Assembly (NCBI RefSeq): GCF_914767665.1
Contig: NC_059506.1
Location: 21,243,825-21,307,824 of the forward strand
Source: Harmonia axyridis
Taxonomy: Eukaryota; Arthropoda; Insecta; Coleoptera; Coccinellidae
DNA length: 64,000 nucleotides
Direction: 5' to 3'
Under the pieces are notes generated by a model. It was not told the DNA's origin. It searched no databases and worked only from the letters and a program-made list of their open reading frames with translations. The position numbers and the translations under genes are program-made. This document shows, piece after piece, positions 1 through 10,369 of this stretch. Each line of letters starts with the position of its first letter. Within the stretch, counting starts at the first letter, position 1.

Positions 1-651
1 CGGCGGGTGGGGTAGGACTTCCCAACGTTTCCAAGTATGTCTTGACCAGTTTCGCATCATGGGGTCGATCATTGTCAAGCTGTAAAATCTGTTTATCATG
101 TCTCTTGTTGTATTGCAGCCGTTTGTCTTTGGATGCTAGGTTCAAACAAATTAATTGCGTTTCATAACGATCATCTGTGATGGTTTTAGTCGGTTTTAAC
201 AAATCATAATACACTACGCCGAGCTGGTCCCACCAAATACTGAGCATGACCTTGGAACCGTGAATATTCGGTTTGGCCGTCGACGCCGAAGCATGGCCCT
301 GCTGTCCCCTAGATTTTCTGCGCTTGGGATTATAGTAATGAACCCATTCTTCGTCTCCAGTCACAATGGGACGCAGAAATGCCTTCCGCCTTTGCCTTGC
401 AAGCATATGTTCACAAGCGAACAAACGCCGTTGAACATCTCTCGGCTTCGACTCGTACGGAACCCAATTTCCTTTCTTCTGAATGACTATCAAGCATACT
501 GAAATGGCTTGTCCAGCCAATTCTTGTTGCGTTTGACACGAGTCTTGATTAAGTAATGCCTCCAATTCTTCATCTTCGAAAACCTTCTCACTTCTCAATA
601 TTGAAGCAAAAAAGTAAAACCTCTCGCAAATGACTACAATTTGGCTGACAT
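1..651 (-). pseudogene. mariner transposase, partial, N-terminal DNA-binding region deleted
   Basis: The minus strand reads without a stop from about 630 to the window edge and matches mariner-family transposase, which cuts and rejoins DNA at TA sites. Recognisable segments, in order, are EKVFEDEELEALL, WVPYESKPRDVQRRL, the first catalytic Asp in TGDEEWVHYYNPKRRKS, CIWWDQLGVVYY written here as SIWWDQLGVVYY, and the second Asp in LQLDNDRP. The third Asp would lie outside the window. The expected start (ATG at 649-651) is followed by a stop after five codons. Roughly 60 residues of the helix-turn-helix region are missing between the start and EKVFED. The long open frame shows recent activity, but the copy cannot encode a complete protein. 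Confidence 0.85.
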
Positions 652-818
652 ATTTAATCGAGAATAACTTTATGATGCAGACAAAAATTGAGTAATATTC
701 CGATAGCGTCAAGTTTACAAATATTTAAGCATATTGTATGACATCTACGATCTATTTATTTAGACTACCACTTACCGCTATAGCCATCTATCGCAAAAAG
801 GATAAGTTGTACACCTAA
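1..818 (-). mobile_element. mariner element (cecropia/mori-like), cut by window start
   Basis: This is the 5' half of a minus-strand mariner. The outer terminus lies at about 818, where the sequence ends GTACACCTAA, matching the ends of two related copies near 28181 and 57134. About 170 bp of 5' UTR separates that terminus from the decayed transposase. The catalytic C-terminus and the other terminal repeat lie left of base 1, so the element is incomplete only because the window ends. No clean TA duplication is visible after the terminus. Confidence 0.85.
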
Positions 819-1390
819 TTCAAAACTTGAAAAGGTACAAAAATCTGAGAAAAATGATTCCTCAAACATATCAGCGTATATTATCTTTTGAAAAATAAGT
901 TTCGTGATGTATGTGTGTAGGTATGATAAGAAAAATGCTTCTTTCAACAATATTACTATTTTGGAACATGTAAACGCAGAATGGACACTCTATTCGCAAA
1001 GTATCTACACTCCTTCTCCGAACTAAAGACCACATTACTCTTCTAGAAAATAGTTCCGAAACTTTCCCGGGAATATCTGATCCATAAAACCTTCAGTCTG
1101 TGACTAATCAAGTCAAAACAAGGCCGTAAATCTGTCCAATCATTGCCGTTGTCATTCGAAAACACAGCCAGATAGAGTGAGGACAATAAATCCAAAACTA
1201 ATCCAAAGTTAGCTTTTATAGCCGCGGTCGACAACGCGGCAAATCAAATTTCCAAATAAGAAAGATACCACTTCCGAAGTTGTTTGTTGGTGAACCAACG
1301 CTTGGCTTAGACTGTGAAGGTTTTGGCAATCGATTCTTATCTGATTGTCGACCAATTCGATTCGAGGTCAATTGATTTCGGCCGAAATGT
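819..1390. other. AT-rich stretch, no gene seen
   Basis: I see no credible exon, RNA gene or transposon protein here. Short open frames on the minus strand lack family resemblance. Confidence 0.4.
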
Positions 1391-1755
1391 GACATTCAGA
1401 ACATTTTTTTTGTCGCTGCAAATTTCATAGCTTACTACGATTTTGAACTGGTAGTTCAATTCGACGTCATTTTGAACTGGTAGTTCATTTCGAACTGGTA
1501 GTTCATTTCGAACATTTTTGTTGTCACTGCAAATTTCATAGCTTGCTACAATTTTGAACTTGTAGTTCAATTCGACGTTATTTTGAACTGGTAGTTCATT
1601 TCGAACTGGTAGTTCATTTTGAACTGGTAGTACGATTCGATGCAATTGATTTCTGCCAAAATGTGACATTCAGAACATTTTTGTTGTCGCTGCAAATTTC
1701 ATAGCTACGATTTTGAACTGGTAGTGCATTAGTTGAAGTTCAACTCATTAATCTT
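1391..1755. repeat. Higher-order tandem repeat, about three copies
   Basis: A unit of roughly 110-155 bp begins with GACATTCAGAACATTTTTGT or a close variant at about 1391, 1510 and 1664. Within each unit a shorter 18-bp motif built on GAACTGGTAGTTC repeats two to four times. That core is a small dyad, with GAACT and AGTTC arms around GGT. The 110-codon minus-strand frame across the array, with recurring PVRNEL-like blocks, is explained by the repeat and I do not call it a gene. Confidence 0.85.
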
Positions 1756-1992
1756 CAATGATAACACAAAAAAGTCTAGAGGTGTAAAATCTTGGAGGTC
1801 ATTCAATAGTCCCTCTAATTTATAGTCATCTCTCGGAAATATCGTGGTATTGAATCTATACGTGACCATTCTCAAAATAATTGGATTGTAACGAAACGTT
1901 CAAATGCAAGGCAACTTGATTCGACACCTCTTTAAGTACTTGTTCGTAGGTTCAAAAATTGCAATAACATATAATGAAATAACATTTGAAAT

Positions 1993-2340
1993 TAGGGATT
2001 CATCAAGACAATTAGCTGGACATTTTAACCAACTACTTGACTTGAAAATGCAGCTCGTGAAAAATTACATACTTGAGCTTGACTTGACTTGATTTTAGAT
2101 ATTTACTGCTTGACTTGATATCAAGCTACTTGATATTACTTGAGCTTGATATGCACGCGTCGCACGGCATATATTTCTGCGCTCTCGTGCGCTTAGACTA
2201 CATAAGAGGATTCCTCGAGCGCTGAGAGACTGGAGCATTCGCCAATGTGACTTTATTAGTAGTTATTAATTAATTGGTAGATTTTGATAGTTTCAGAATT
2301 CTAAAATCTGGAGCCACATTGAAAATATAGGTTTCAAAAA
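1993..2340 (+). mobile_element. hAT element 5' end fragment
   Basis: The stretch begins TAGGGATTCATCAAG, then carries repeated ACTTGACTTGA-type subterminal motifs and a segment (about 2125-2300) closely matching 53680-53850, the 5' part of a hAT element with a confirmed 8-bp target duplication. Shared landmarks include CTTGAGCTTGATATGCACGC and GGATTCCTCGAGCGC. Similarity fades after about 2300 and no right terminus was found, so this is a one-ended relic. The eight bases before it (TTTGAAAT) would be the candidate target duplication but have no visible partner. Confidence 0.65.
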
Positions 2341-2450
2341 CCACTGAATTTAATTAATGTTTTTATTCAATATGAAAAAGACTCGGAAAGAGAGAATATT
2401 AGAAACAAAAAAAATATATAGAATTCATTTTTGAAGTCAACTCTACTTAC

Positions 2451-2540
2451 GGCAACGTATATTTGGGACGCTGCAGGCCAAGCATACGTAGCATTGGGTT
2501 GAGTCAAATCGCTTGAAGGTCTCCTCATCGAAGAGCTAGA
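2451..2540 (-). CDS. Candidate internal exon of an unidentified host gene
   Basis: On the minus strand a 90-bp open segment sits between a good acceptor (GATTATTCACAG) and a near-consensus donor (GTAAGTAGAG). It is exactly 30 codons and reads SSSSMRRPSSDLTQPNATY followed by AWPAASQIYVA. The Ser/Pro-rich composition and balanced codon use differ from the AT-rich flanks. No transposon family is recognised. I cannot name the gene. If real, its neighbouring exons lie in other parts of this window or outside it. Chance occurrence of one good donor and acceptor pair cannot be excluded. Confidence 0.4.
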
Positions 2541-2604
2541 CTGTGAATAATCAAACGGCAAACGACCATGCTATATTGACGAAATGAATGAACTGAATAC
2601 GCTA

Positions 2605-3046
2605 AGAAACGATAAATAAAAATATACATAAATAGGAAACAAATCATTTTTAACAATAAGCTTCCATTTCAATGTTCTGGAAATTAGAAAATGAAGTTCA
2701 ACTGAAGCAAATCCATCAATAGATTTACATTATGAAATTTATACGATATGAAAGTTTGTCGCGAGATTGTCTTTATGCAGGAATTGTTCCTGCAAGAATC
2801 ATGAGACAAAGTGGTAGTGTTGATGTGGACATAAACATTAGAAAAGCTCATTTTCCCAATGAATAGTTACTCTTTTCGCACAATCTAATCTCGGAATAAG
2901 CTTTTATATCATTCATATTTCATAATAGTATAATTAATGATGGATGTTTTCGATTTGAACTTTATTTTCTCATCTTGAGAGCATTGAAATAAAAGCTTAT
3001 TGTTAAAAATGATTTTTTCTTACATATTTATTTTTATCCAATGCTG
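2605..3046. mobile_element. MITE-like element with about 90-bp inverted repeats
   Basis: The left segment around 2605-2700 and the right segment around 2955-3046 are inverted copies. Read on the minus strand the left arm contains ATTGAAATGGAAGCTTATTG, and the right arm reads ATTGAAATAAAAGCTTATTG on the plus strand. Both continue into TTAAAAATGATTT. The centre has no open frame, only a small GCAGGAA/TTCCTGC dyad near 2780. A non-autonomous DNA element is the simplest reading. I could not identify the target duplication or superfamily. Confidence 0.6.
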
Positions 3047-3605
3047 GATTTCCTTCTTTCTACGTTCAAATCTTCTGAGTCACATCCTCATCGCACAACA
3101 GTGTCAGAAACGAGGGGAACAGAGCTGATTGCTTGTTAGATCGAGTGCTGGTCATTCAGCTGACCCTTCGGATAATACATTATCCGGGTCACACGTTATT
3201 TTTTATTACATCCCTTTTACGATGTGTCCCCAATTTCGTAATCATACTCGAGTTGATGTTTTCGATCGGTTGGTTTATCTAGGAGCTACTTCTTCAATCG
3301 CACCATAGTCTTTTGAACAAAATAGGAGGTAATTTTATTCAAGAAGTTTCATCAAATTTAATAATAATGATAATAGGGCGGAGTTCCGGTGGGTGTCAAT
3401 CCTCAGTTCTGCCTCTTAAACCCTGGAAAAAAAATTGCAATGGACTAGTTTAGTGATGTTGATAATACTATATTTGACACAATAGAATTAAACTATAGAG
3501 CAAAATTGATAAATCAATAAAATAATTTTGAAAATCCATCAATAAATGACTGAGAAATAGATTATTTAAATTTACGTATTTTAGCGCGGAACGTCTTTGG
3601 TCTGT

Positions 3606-3613
3606 GACGTCAC
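3606..3613. promoter_or_regulatory. CRE-like palindrome TGACGTCA
   Basis: A perfect 8-bp CRE/ATF-type palindrome lies about 130 bp upstream of the small frame at 3737, in a GC-richer stretch ending GCGCGCC-like before GTTTGTAGTTG. Its position suits a proximal promoter site, but a chance match is possible. Confidence 0.3.
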
Positions 3614-3736
3614 GGCACTTGCCTGTGATCGCTACACCATAAATTACGTTTAAATACTTAGCCGCGCCAAGGCTCTCGCGCCGTTTGTAGTTGTACAGTG
3701 TAGTTTTAACTCGAGTTTTGTTTTTATGTCACCATA

Positions 3737-3856
3737 ATGGAAGAAGGCTTCGTGAAAGGACAAAGTGACAATTTGACTAAAATAGATATATTCGCAGCGA
3801 TGGAGTTTTTTTCTTCAAATCCATCTTATGTCAGTGCTGAAATAAAAGGAGTTTAA
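3737..3856 (+). pseudogene. First exon resembling the YqaJ/SWIM multicopy gene family, truncated
   Basis: The 39-codon frame starts MEEGFVKGQSDN and ends SYVSAEIKGV followed by TAA. The layout, MEEGF plus a DNL-KID block plus a FF...-N block ending in SAEIKGV, is what I recall from the N-terminus of a large insect family whose longer members carry a SWIM-like zinc finger and a YqaJ-type nuclease domain. Soon after the stop comes TTCAAGTGAGTATC, a plausible donor. No downstream domain is present within the next kilobase, so this copy is a stub. The family assignment rests on memory of the N-terminal pattern alone. Confidence 0.35.
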
Positions 3857-4329
3857 CTTTTCAAGTGAGTATCTACTTTTGAGTTTGCTTCATCATGGTT
3901 CAACTTATAACGATTATTTATTTAAAAAATGTTTCATAAACAGTTTGTAGTTGAGTACTGGCAAAACATATTTATGTGAGGAGTAAAAAGTAAAAAGAGA
4001 AAAAAGTCATTTATATGTATGTATATAGTAAGTTATTTCAGCCATCGTATAACGAACAAAACACGACAAGAACGGCACAAGTGATTGTACACCAATGAAT
4101 TCGTAAGCACTCTGCGAATACCAGTCGTCTAGTGTGTGACGTCAAGCCACTTACACGTACTATGAAATTATTCTTCCAAGCGCAACTTCAAAGTTGCATA
4201 ACTTTTTCATTTCTAGAGATATTTCAATGATTCTTCCACATTTTTGTTTCATTTCACCTAAATTTTTAGAATTAATCCTTAACAAAAAAATGAAAACTAG
4301 TCCATTGAGTATTTTTGTGCCTGATGTAA

Positions 4330-5155
4330 AAAAAAGTACAAGTACTTTGAAGGAGAAAAAATAGGAAACAAAAAACAATAGTGAAAATAAGAAATAATTA
4401 TTTAGAATAACCGAAAACTATCTAAAAGGTACACACTACTCACTGAAAAATATGTCCCAGACACATTTTCTATATGAACGTAAGTGATAATGATTTCAGA
4501 TGGATGAATTGATATAACAATTTCTATACGCAAAAGGTAAATGATCTTTCGAAGAGGGCAAGCCTATGAGGAGGGGCTGATGTAAGTCCACAAGTTCTGA
4601 TATTCAAATTGTGAATATCAGATCTGTGAATGAATGAAGGAGTTGCTGTGATGACTAGACGATGGTAAAGAACAAGAGATGAAAATTTAAGCTTGTTCAC
4701 CATATTGAGCCATAAGCTTCTGGCAATTTATGCCTTATCCTGTCGAAATGCCGTAAATAAACCTCAAATGAGAGTTTTGAATCTTCTGAACCTTTCCAAT
4801 TATTTCCTGGTCTAAAAAGGCGGAAAAACTGGTGAACAATAAGTAAAATTCGACAGTACCAATGGTTTGCAGAGCATAGTTTCAATTTTTCCTGAAAGGA
4901 ATTATCATTGTGAATAGAGAAGTTGCAAACTCATAATAGATTTTAATATACAACAAGCAATATGGGTTCTGAAGCGAAAAGTGTTTTCCATGAAAATCCC
5001 CAGGTTTTTTCACACTAGTCACTATCGGAATGATATCATTCCCAATCTCGAATTGAGTGCTCCGACTAAGATCACTGCGGACCACGGCATGTCCAAAAAT
5101 GATTGCCTGTGATTTAGTCTCTTGCTATTTCTTGCTCAACCTGATCTGTGGGATA
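4330..5155. other. AT-rich stretch, no gene seen
   Basis: Two minus-strand frames of about 60-70 codons occur (4697-5085), but neither resembles a known family nor has convincing splice signals. I see no terminal repeats here. Confidence 0.4.
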
Positions 5156-5159
5156 ACTA

Positions 5160-6032
5160 AAGGGTGTTTTTTTTAAAGCTATAGAACTTTAAATTGCAAT
5201 AATTGCAATAATTGCAAGATAATTTTGTGGCATTACATTTTGAATGATGTAGTTCAATCTGGACGTCCAATTTTCAATGACTTTTTCCAGCATTTGTGGC
5301 CGTATATCGGTAATAACACGGCGAATGTTGTCTTCCAAATGGTCAAGGGTTTATGGCTTATCCGCATAGACCAATGACTTTACATAGCCCCACAAAAAGA
5401 AGTCTAGCGGTGTTAAATCACAAGATCTTGGAGGCCAATTCACAGGTCCAAAACGTGAAAATAGGCGGTCACCAAACGTGTCTCTCAATAAATCGATTGT
5501 GGCACGAGCTGTGTGAAATGTTAAGCCGTCTTGTTGGAACCAAAGCTCCTGGACATCATGGTTGTTCAATTCAGGATTGAAAAAGTTAGTAATCATGACT
5601 CTATACCGATCACCATTGACTGTAACGTTTTGGCCATCATCGTTTTTGAAGAAGTAGGGACCAATGATTCCACCAGCCCATAAAGCGCACCAAACAGTCA
5701 GTTTTTTTGGATGTAACGGTATTTCGACATACACTTGAGGATTAGCTTCACTCCAAATGGGGCAGTTTTGTTTGTTGACGTAGCCATTCAACCAGAAGTG
5801 CGCTTCATCGTTAAACAAAATTTAATGGACGTAGTGCGCGATACGTATTCAGCACAGAACCATTATTTTCGAAATAAAATTGCACGATTTGCAAGCGTTG
5901 TTCAGGCGTGAGTCTATTCAAGATAAATTGCCAAACCAAACTGAAAATAAATCACTCAACAACTGTTGAAGCGGTCGCAATCTTGAACAGTTATGCAAAC
6001 TTAAAGTTATATACCTCGAAAAAAACACCCGT
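5160..6032 (-). mobile_element. DD41D mariner-type element, copy A (internal deletion)
   Basis: The element is flanked by TA on both sides (5158-5159 and 6033-6034). The left end begins AAGGGTGTTTTTTTTAAAGC and the right end is the complement of ACGGGTGTTTTTTTCGAGG. Both ends recur in copies at 33310-34248 and 37139-38070. The N-terminal third of the transposase is deleted, and the deletion junction matches that of the copy at 37139. Near 5205 part of the 3' UTR is also lost and replaced by a short AATTGC repeat. Confidence 0.9.
5230..5921 (-). pseudogene. DD41D Tc1/mariner-superfamily transposase, broken
   Basis: The minus strand encodes the catalytic part of a DDE transposase. The first Asp is in FNDEAHFWLNGYVNK. 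The second is in LWFQQDG, where the usual GATCH is changed to GLTFH. The third is in CDLTPLDFFLWGY. Counting from QQD to PLD leaves 41 residues, the spacing of the rosa-type DD41D group. The start codon is TTG where the copy at 37250 has ATG. About 110 residues holding the paired-type DNA-binding domain are missing between the N-terminal NTYRALRP and the FNDEAHF block. A stop follows YADKP, before the normal C-terminus. Confidence 0.88.
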
Positions 6033-6039
6033 TACATCT

Positions 6040-8350
6040 GTGTATCGTCTGCATAGAAGTGCACATGACAGTATTTCAGGAATGTACGAATATAATGGGT
6101 ATAAAGAATAGCAAGGGCCTCAAATTCAGAGCTGTGTCAAAGCATTGTGCTTAGTGCTTTTGAAAGCACTGAATTGAACGAAGAATATAAAAATGATTGT
6201 TTGAAGTTTGAAATGTCTCAGTGCCGTACAATTTTTCTTTAAAAAAAAAATTAAATCATTGCCCTATGCACGCCAATGATGAACAAAAAATTCTTGATTG
6301 CATGTCAGAAAATTACCTCTTGAAACCACCCACATTTCATTCACATATCTCGACCGGTTTCAAAGCAAAAATATAAATAGTCAGTTTTTATGTAAAACAC
6401 TTCCTATATGAATCCCCAAGAACTAACGACAGTTGTAACTGAATTAAGGCTACAAAGCAACAATGAAAATTGATAAAATGCCTCAAAAAAAAAGTTTCAC
6501 ATCGCTTGAGCTTAAGTAAAGGCAGTACTAAAAATGTGAAGATGAAATGAAACCTTAACTTCGTCAATTTCAAATTTAAAAGATGTTAATCAATATTAAA
6601 TATTATTTCAAATGACGTAATTATTATAACCGAGTCGAAACTTAAATTATGATGTTAAGGAATAAATTTTCAACACTTCGATCACTTCTGCTTTGCTAAT
6701 AATTGTTTCTCTGTGCAATATTACAATATAAGCTGACTATCTCCTGCCTCTCTATTCTCCATTTTTCTTTCTTGAAGTGGTGAAATGGGGAATCTTCCAC
6801 GTCGATCACAAATAATTCTACAAGCAAACTCTTTGGTTCCAATTCAACATTCAAGAACCTGCTCTTGAACTACAACACAAAAATTTCCAACATGATATCA
6901 ACAACCTGGTAACGTACCTGATCAAATAAAAGTAAAGAGGTGAAGGAAAAATTTCACCAGCATTGAATGAAAACACTATAATTACAACAAATATCGCACA
7001 TAATAAAACTCCCTGTAAAAAAATGATTTTTAGTCAAGAATATCTGTTTAGGAGTCTATTTAATACTCGTGGTAATTGAATATAATATATAATAATATGG
7101 AAATACAAAAACATTCAGGGAAATAAATAAAAAAAAAATAGTAAGATATTAACGAGTAGATCAAATCAATCTGAAAATAACGGACGACACTAACAAGGGA
7201 ATGTATTTCTGAACCCGACTAAAAAAAAGTTGAACTCAAACGGATTGTGTCATAATTTAAAAATATTGGAGTTTTCATAAATAAAAATGAAATGATTAAG
7301 AAAAAATTGAACCCAAAAGATAAGGGATTATTAGTCAGTTGATTTTTAGGGCCTTCTAGTTGAGTTTGATACATTGGGTACATCATTTTAAACCCTCAAT
7401 GAACAATGGTATCTTATCATTGATTTTGTATTTGCCTGAAAATTTTGAATTTCCCTGGTGTTGTTTCTTTTTTGATTTCATGTATCTGTATTGATGATTT
7501 CTGTTGAATTTATCATTTAAACATTAATTCCTTTTTTCCCCCAAAATATTGAATAACTGCAAATTTTTATAAAATCATCAGACTCATCAAAAAAATTTCT
7601 GATCCAATTCAAACCATTTTTAATTATATATAGACTTCGTTACGAGTTACGAATTTCGATTATATAATAAAATTGTTTATTCAGTATGTAGTACACAGGA
7701 TATATTTTTTGTTGAATTTAATTGATCAGTTTTTAAAATGATTACGTGTTAACAACAAAATGGAAATGAACAATAAAAATTGATTAAACTGGATCTATGG
7801 TTAAATTTATCATCTAAACAAGATGCTTTATAAAACGAGTTGAATAATTAATTTAGTAACAACCATACTCAAAAAAAAAATTATTTTGTCTTTGAACGAG
7901 ACATACCAGCATCTGAATCAGGCTATTCTCAGATCCAGGCCGATGCCGAAACCAATTCTGTGCGTTCACAACTTCTCGCTGTCTGTCTGTTTGTCATTCC
8001 CTTTGCATTTTGCATCGTCGTTCGACTAGACGTAATTACATTTCATCTTTGTTTGTCCTTAATTCGCCGGAGGCAATACAGCCCTGATATATTAGAATTG
8101 TTCCCAGGACCTATTTGGCTTTTTATTCAGACGCCAAACAGCGCTTCAGTTTACCCCAGTGCTTTATTGGCTTTCTTGGCTGCACTAAAATTCCAATTTA
8201 TGTGAGTTTTGTGCAGAGGATGCCAGTCGGTGGATTTTATGAACGCAGTAAATTTTTGGTATTAATACCACGCGATCAGTTCGTTTCATTGATCTCTCTT
8301 GAGAAAGCTGAATTGTTTGGATCATTGAAATTACTTCAATTATCTTTCGA
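6040..8350. other. AT-rich stretch with one dispersed repeat, no gene seen
   Basis: Most of this interval is simple AT-rich sequence. The part at about 6255-6420 resembles 55540-55690 (see separate entry). Plus-strand frames between 7960 and 8414 have no recognisable domains or consistent splice signals. Confidence 0.4.
6255..6420. repeat. Dispersed repeat, partner at 55540-55690
   Basis: Shared landmarks include CCAATGATGAACA followed by TTGCATGTCA, then TACCTCTTG, and ATCTCRACCGGTTTC, in the same order and spacing. Neither copy has an obvious coding frame. It may be a MITE or SINE fragment; ends are not resolved. Confidence 0.55.
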
Positions 8351-8355
8351 ATATA

Positions 8356-8969
8356 CAGGGTGTTTCCTAAACATGCGGCAAAAATTCAGGGGGTTGTTCC
8401 TTGGACTATTCTAAGAATATTTTGTCCTTTGATGATTTTTGAAAAACCTATTTGTTTCGAAGATATAGGGGAAACAAAATTTCAGATAATAACATTTTAT
8501 TATGAAAAATTACATGAAAATTCAACTCAACCTACAAAAACTGTTGAAAATGACCACCTCTAGCCAGCATACAAGCATCCAATCTTCTCCTCATTGACTG
8601 CCGAACCCTTTCAAAAACACCAGGATCATTTCTTATTAAGTTACACCCAGCAATGATCCGATTTCGCAAGTCTTCCACATTTTCTACTGGAGTGGTATAA
8701 ACTAATGATTTTAGATGGCCCCATAGCCGTTTTTAGTAATTGGAATGTTGTTAAACAAATTTAAAAATAAATTGTACCTACTTAGTAAACACAGTGCGGT
8801 ACGCATTTTTATTTAAACTATTATTAATTTTAAAAATATGAAAAATGTTGTTCGCCCTGTATCTTCGAAACAAAGAGGTTTTTCAAAAATCATCCAAGGA
8901 CAAAACATGCTTAAAATAGTCCAAGGAATAACCCCCTGAATTTTTGCCGCATGTTTAGGAAACACCCTG
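8356..8969 (-). mobile_element. Tc1/mariner-derived element with about 120-bp terminal inverted repeats
   Basis: TA lies on both sides (8354-8355 and 8970-8971). The ends are CAGGGTGTTTCCTAAACATG and its inverted copy, and the two arms stay nearly identical for about 120 bp. Between them is only the tail of a transposase on the minus strand. At 614 bp it is a deletion derivative that kept both ends. The CAGGGTG-type terminus recurs at 12471, 39773, 60346 and 63569. Confidence 0.88.
8530..8735 (-). pseudogene. Tc1/mariner-type transposase, C-terminal tail only
   Basis: Reading the minus strand gives VEDLRNRIIAGCNLIRN, then VFERVRQSMRRRLDACMLA and RGGHFQ. This is the standard C-terminal helix region after the third catalytic residue in Tc1/Tc3-like DDE transposases. 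Upstream, LKSLVYTT is partly recognisable, but the catalytic core is absent. The fragment is non-functional and retained only as filler between the terminal repeats. Confidence 0.75.
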
Positions 8970-9107
8970 TATACCTATAGAAAGAGTTGTCAGAAAAAAG
9001 TATGATAGATTCGTCAGAGTAACTCACTTTCAAGTACACCAACTTACATATTATCTACTGTTTTTTAGTTTTTTTTTTATTCTTTGGTGAGACATGAGTA
9101 GTATCTA

Positions 9108-10367
9108 TTAGGCCAATTGAAAAGTCCCCGGTCTGATGCACAGATGGCGGTGCTAGTATTGAATCCATATGATTTTAGTTAGTACCAACCTTCAAACGAT
9201 ACATGTTCAAATTTGACAGCAGTCCGATCATTATTTTGTGAGATATTGCGTTGTAAGTGTAGCTACTTTTGTCATTTGAGAAAGATGAAAAATAAAAGAA
9301 TTTAGTGTGCTGATAAAATATTGCTTTTTGAAGGTAAAAATACAGTTAAGGCAAAATCTTGGCTTGATGAAGAGTTTCTGGGATCTGTACCAGGAAAATC
9401 AACCATCATTGATCGGTATGCTAAGTTTTAACGTGGTGAAATGAGCACCGAAGACGGACGCCCGAAAGAGACTGTCATCGACGCAAAAATTAAAAAAGTC
9501 CACACAATAATTTTGAACGGCCGTAAAGTGGAGTTGATCGAGATAGCAGACATTGTGAAGATATCATCTGAACGTGTAAATCATATCATTCATGATTATT
9601 TGTACATGAGAAAGCTGTGTGCTAAATGGGTGCCGCGCAGGCCACATTCGATGAGAAGCAACAACATGTAAATGATTCTGAGCAGTGTTTGAAGCTGTTT
9701 AAGAGCAATAAACTTCAATTTTTGCGTCGATATGTGACAATGGATGAAACATGGCTCCATTATTTCACTGCGGATTCCACCCGACAGTCAGCTGAGTGGA
9801 CTGCACACAATAAACCGAATCAAAAGCGAGGAAAAACACAACAGACAGCTGGCAAGGTTATGGTATAAGAATGCTGAGATGTGCAAGGTATTAAATTCAT
9901 TGATTATCTCCGAAAGAGCCAGACCACCAACTGCGATTATAACATAGAGTTACTGGATCGTTTAAAGAATAAAATCGTCAAAAAACGGCCCCATTTGAAG
10001 ACAAAAAAGGTGCTGTTTCATCAAGTTGATGCACCTTGTCACAAATGAATGAAAACAATGGTAAAATTGCATGAATTGTGCTTCGAATTGCTTCTGCATC
10101 CACCGTATTCGCCAGATCTGGTCTCCAGCGACTATTTCATCTTCTCGAACCCCAAAAGAAAGCTCGCTGGACAGAAATTTAGCGACAATGAAGAAGTAAT
10201 CGCCGAAACTAAGGCCTATTTTGAAGCGAAAGACATATCGTACTACAAAAATGGTATCAAAAAGTTGGAAGATCGCTATAATCGCTGTATCGCCTTCGAA
10301 GGCAACTATAGTGAATATAAAATTAAATTTCGCCAAAAAAAAATGGGGGACTTTTCAATTGACCTGT
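9108..10367 (+). mobile_element. Mariner element, irritans-like, full length
   Basis: Flanked by TA at 9106-9107 and 10368-10369. The left terminus reads TTAGGCCAATTGAAAAGTCC and the right terminus, read inward, ACAGGTCAATTGAAAAGTCC. The AAAAGTCCCCGGTCT core is the hallmark terminal repeat of irritans-subfamily mariners. At 1260 bp it is the normal length, so no large deletion has occurred. A second, 5'-truncated copy lies at 50327-51085 on the minus strand. Confidence 0.92.
9285..10367 (+). pseudogene. Irritans-type mariner transposase, frameshifted
   Basis: From ATG at 9285 the frames read, in pieces, KSWLDEEFLGSVPGKSTIID, RGEMSTEDGRPKE, HIIHDYLYMRKLCAKWVPR (helix-turn-helix half), YVTMDETWLHYFT (first catalytic Asp present), HQVDAPCH and HPPYSPDLVSSDYFIF (third Asp present). 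At the second catalytic site the usual HQDN is HQVD, so the acidic residue has been lost at its normal place. Stops interrupt the N-terminus (near 9299 and 9429), a frameshift lies near 9640, and a stop follows AGKVMV. No stop follows the normal C-terminal GNY block, so the frame runs through the terminal repeat. Confidence 0.9.
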
Positions 10368-10369
10368 TA

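Larger units (their letters stand above)
3425..4325 (+). mobile_element. Possible short transposon-like unit containing a YqaJ-family first exon
   Basis: A sequence CAATGGACTAGTTT near 3438 is repeated in inverted form near 4289-4303 as AAAACTAGTCCATTG, bracketing about 0.85 kb. Inside are a promoter-like GC-richer stretch (3585-3690) with a palindromic TGACGTCA at about 3606, and a short exon-like frame (3737-3856). A second TGACGTCA with the following CACTT lies near 4138, in direct orientation. I infer an internally deleted multicopy element. The boundaries are uncertain. Confidence 0.4.

Noticed and set aside
260..502. 80-codon plus-strand frame
   Set aside because: It is the antisense shadow of the mariner transposase on the minus strand.
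1337..1669. 110-codon minus-strand frame with recurring PVRNEL blocks
   Set aside because: It lies wholly inside a tandem DNA repeat whose unit happens to lack stops. The protein repetition simply mirrors the DNA.
1391..1755. CRISPR-like array
   Set aside because: Spacers are themselves repeated and the context is a eukaryotic genome. It is an ordinary tandem repeat.
9962..10336. 124-codon minus-strand frame
   Set aside because: Antisense of the irritans-type mariner C-terminal region.
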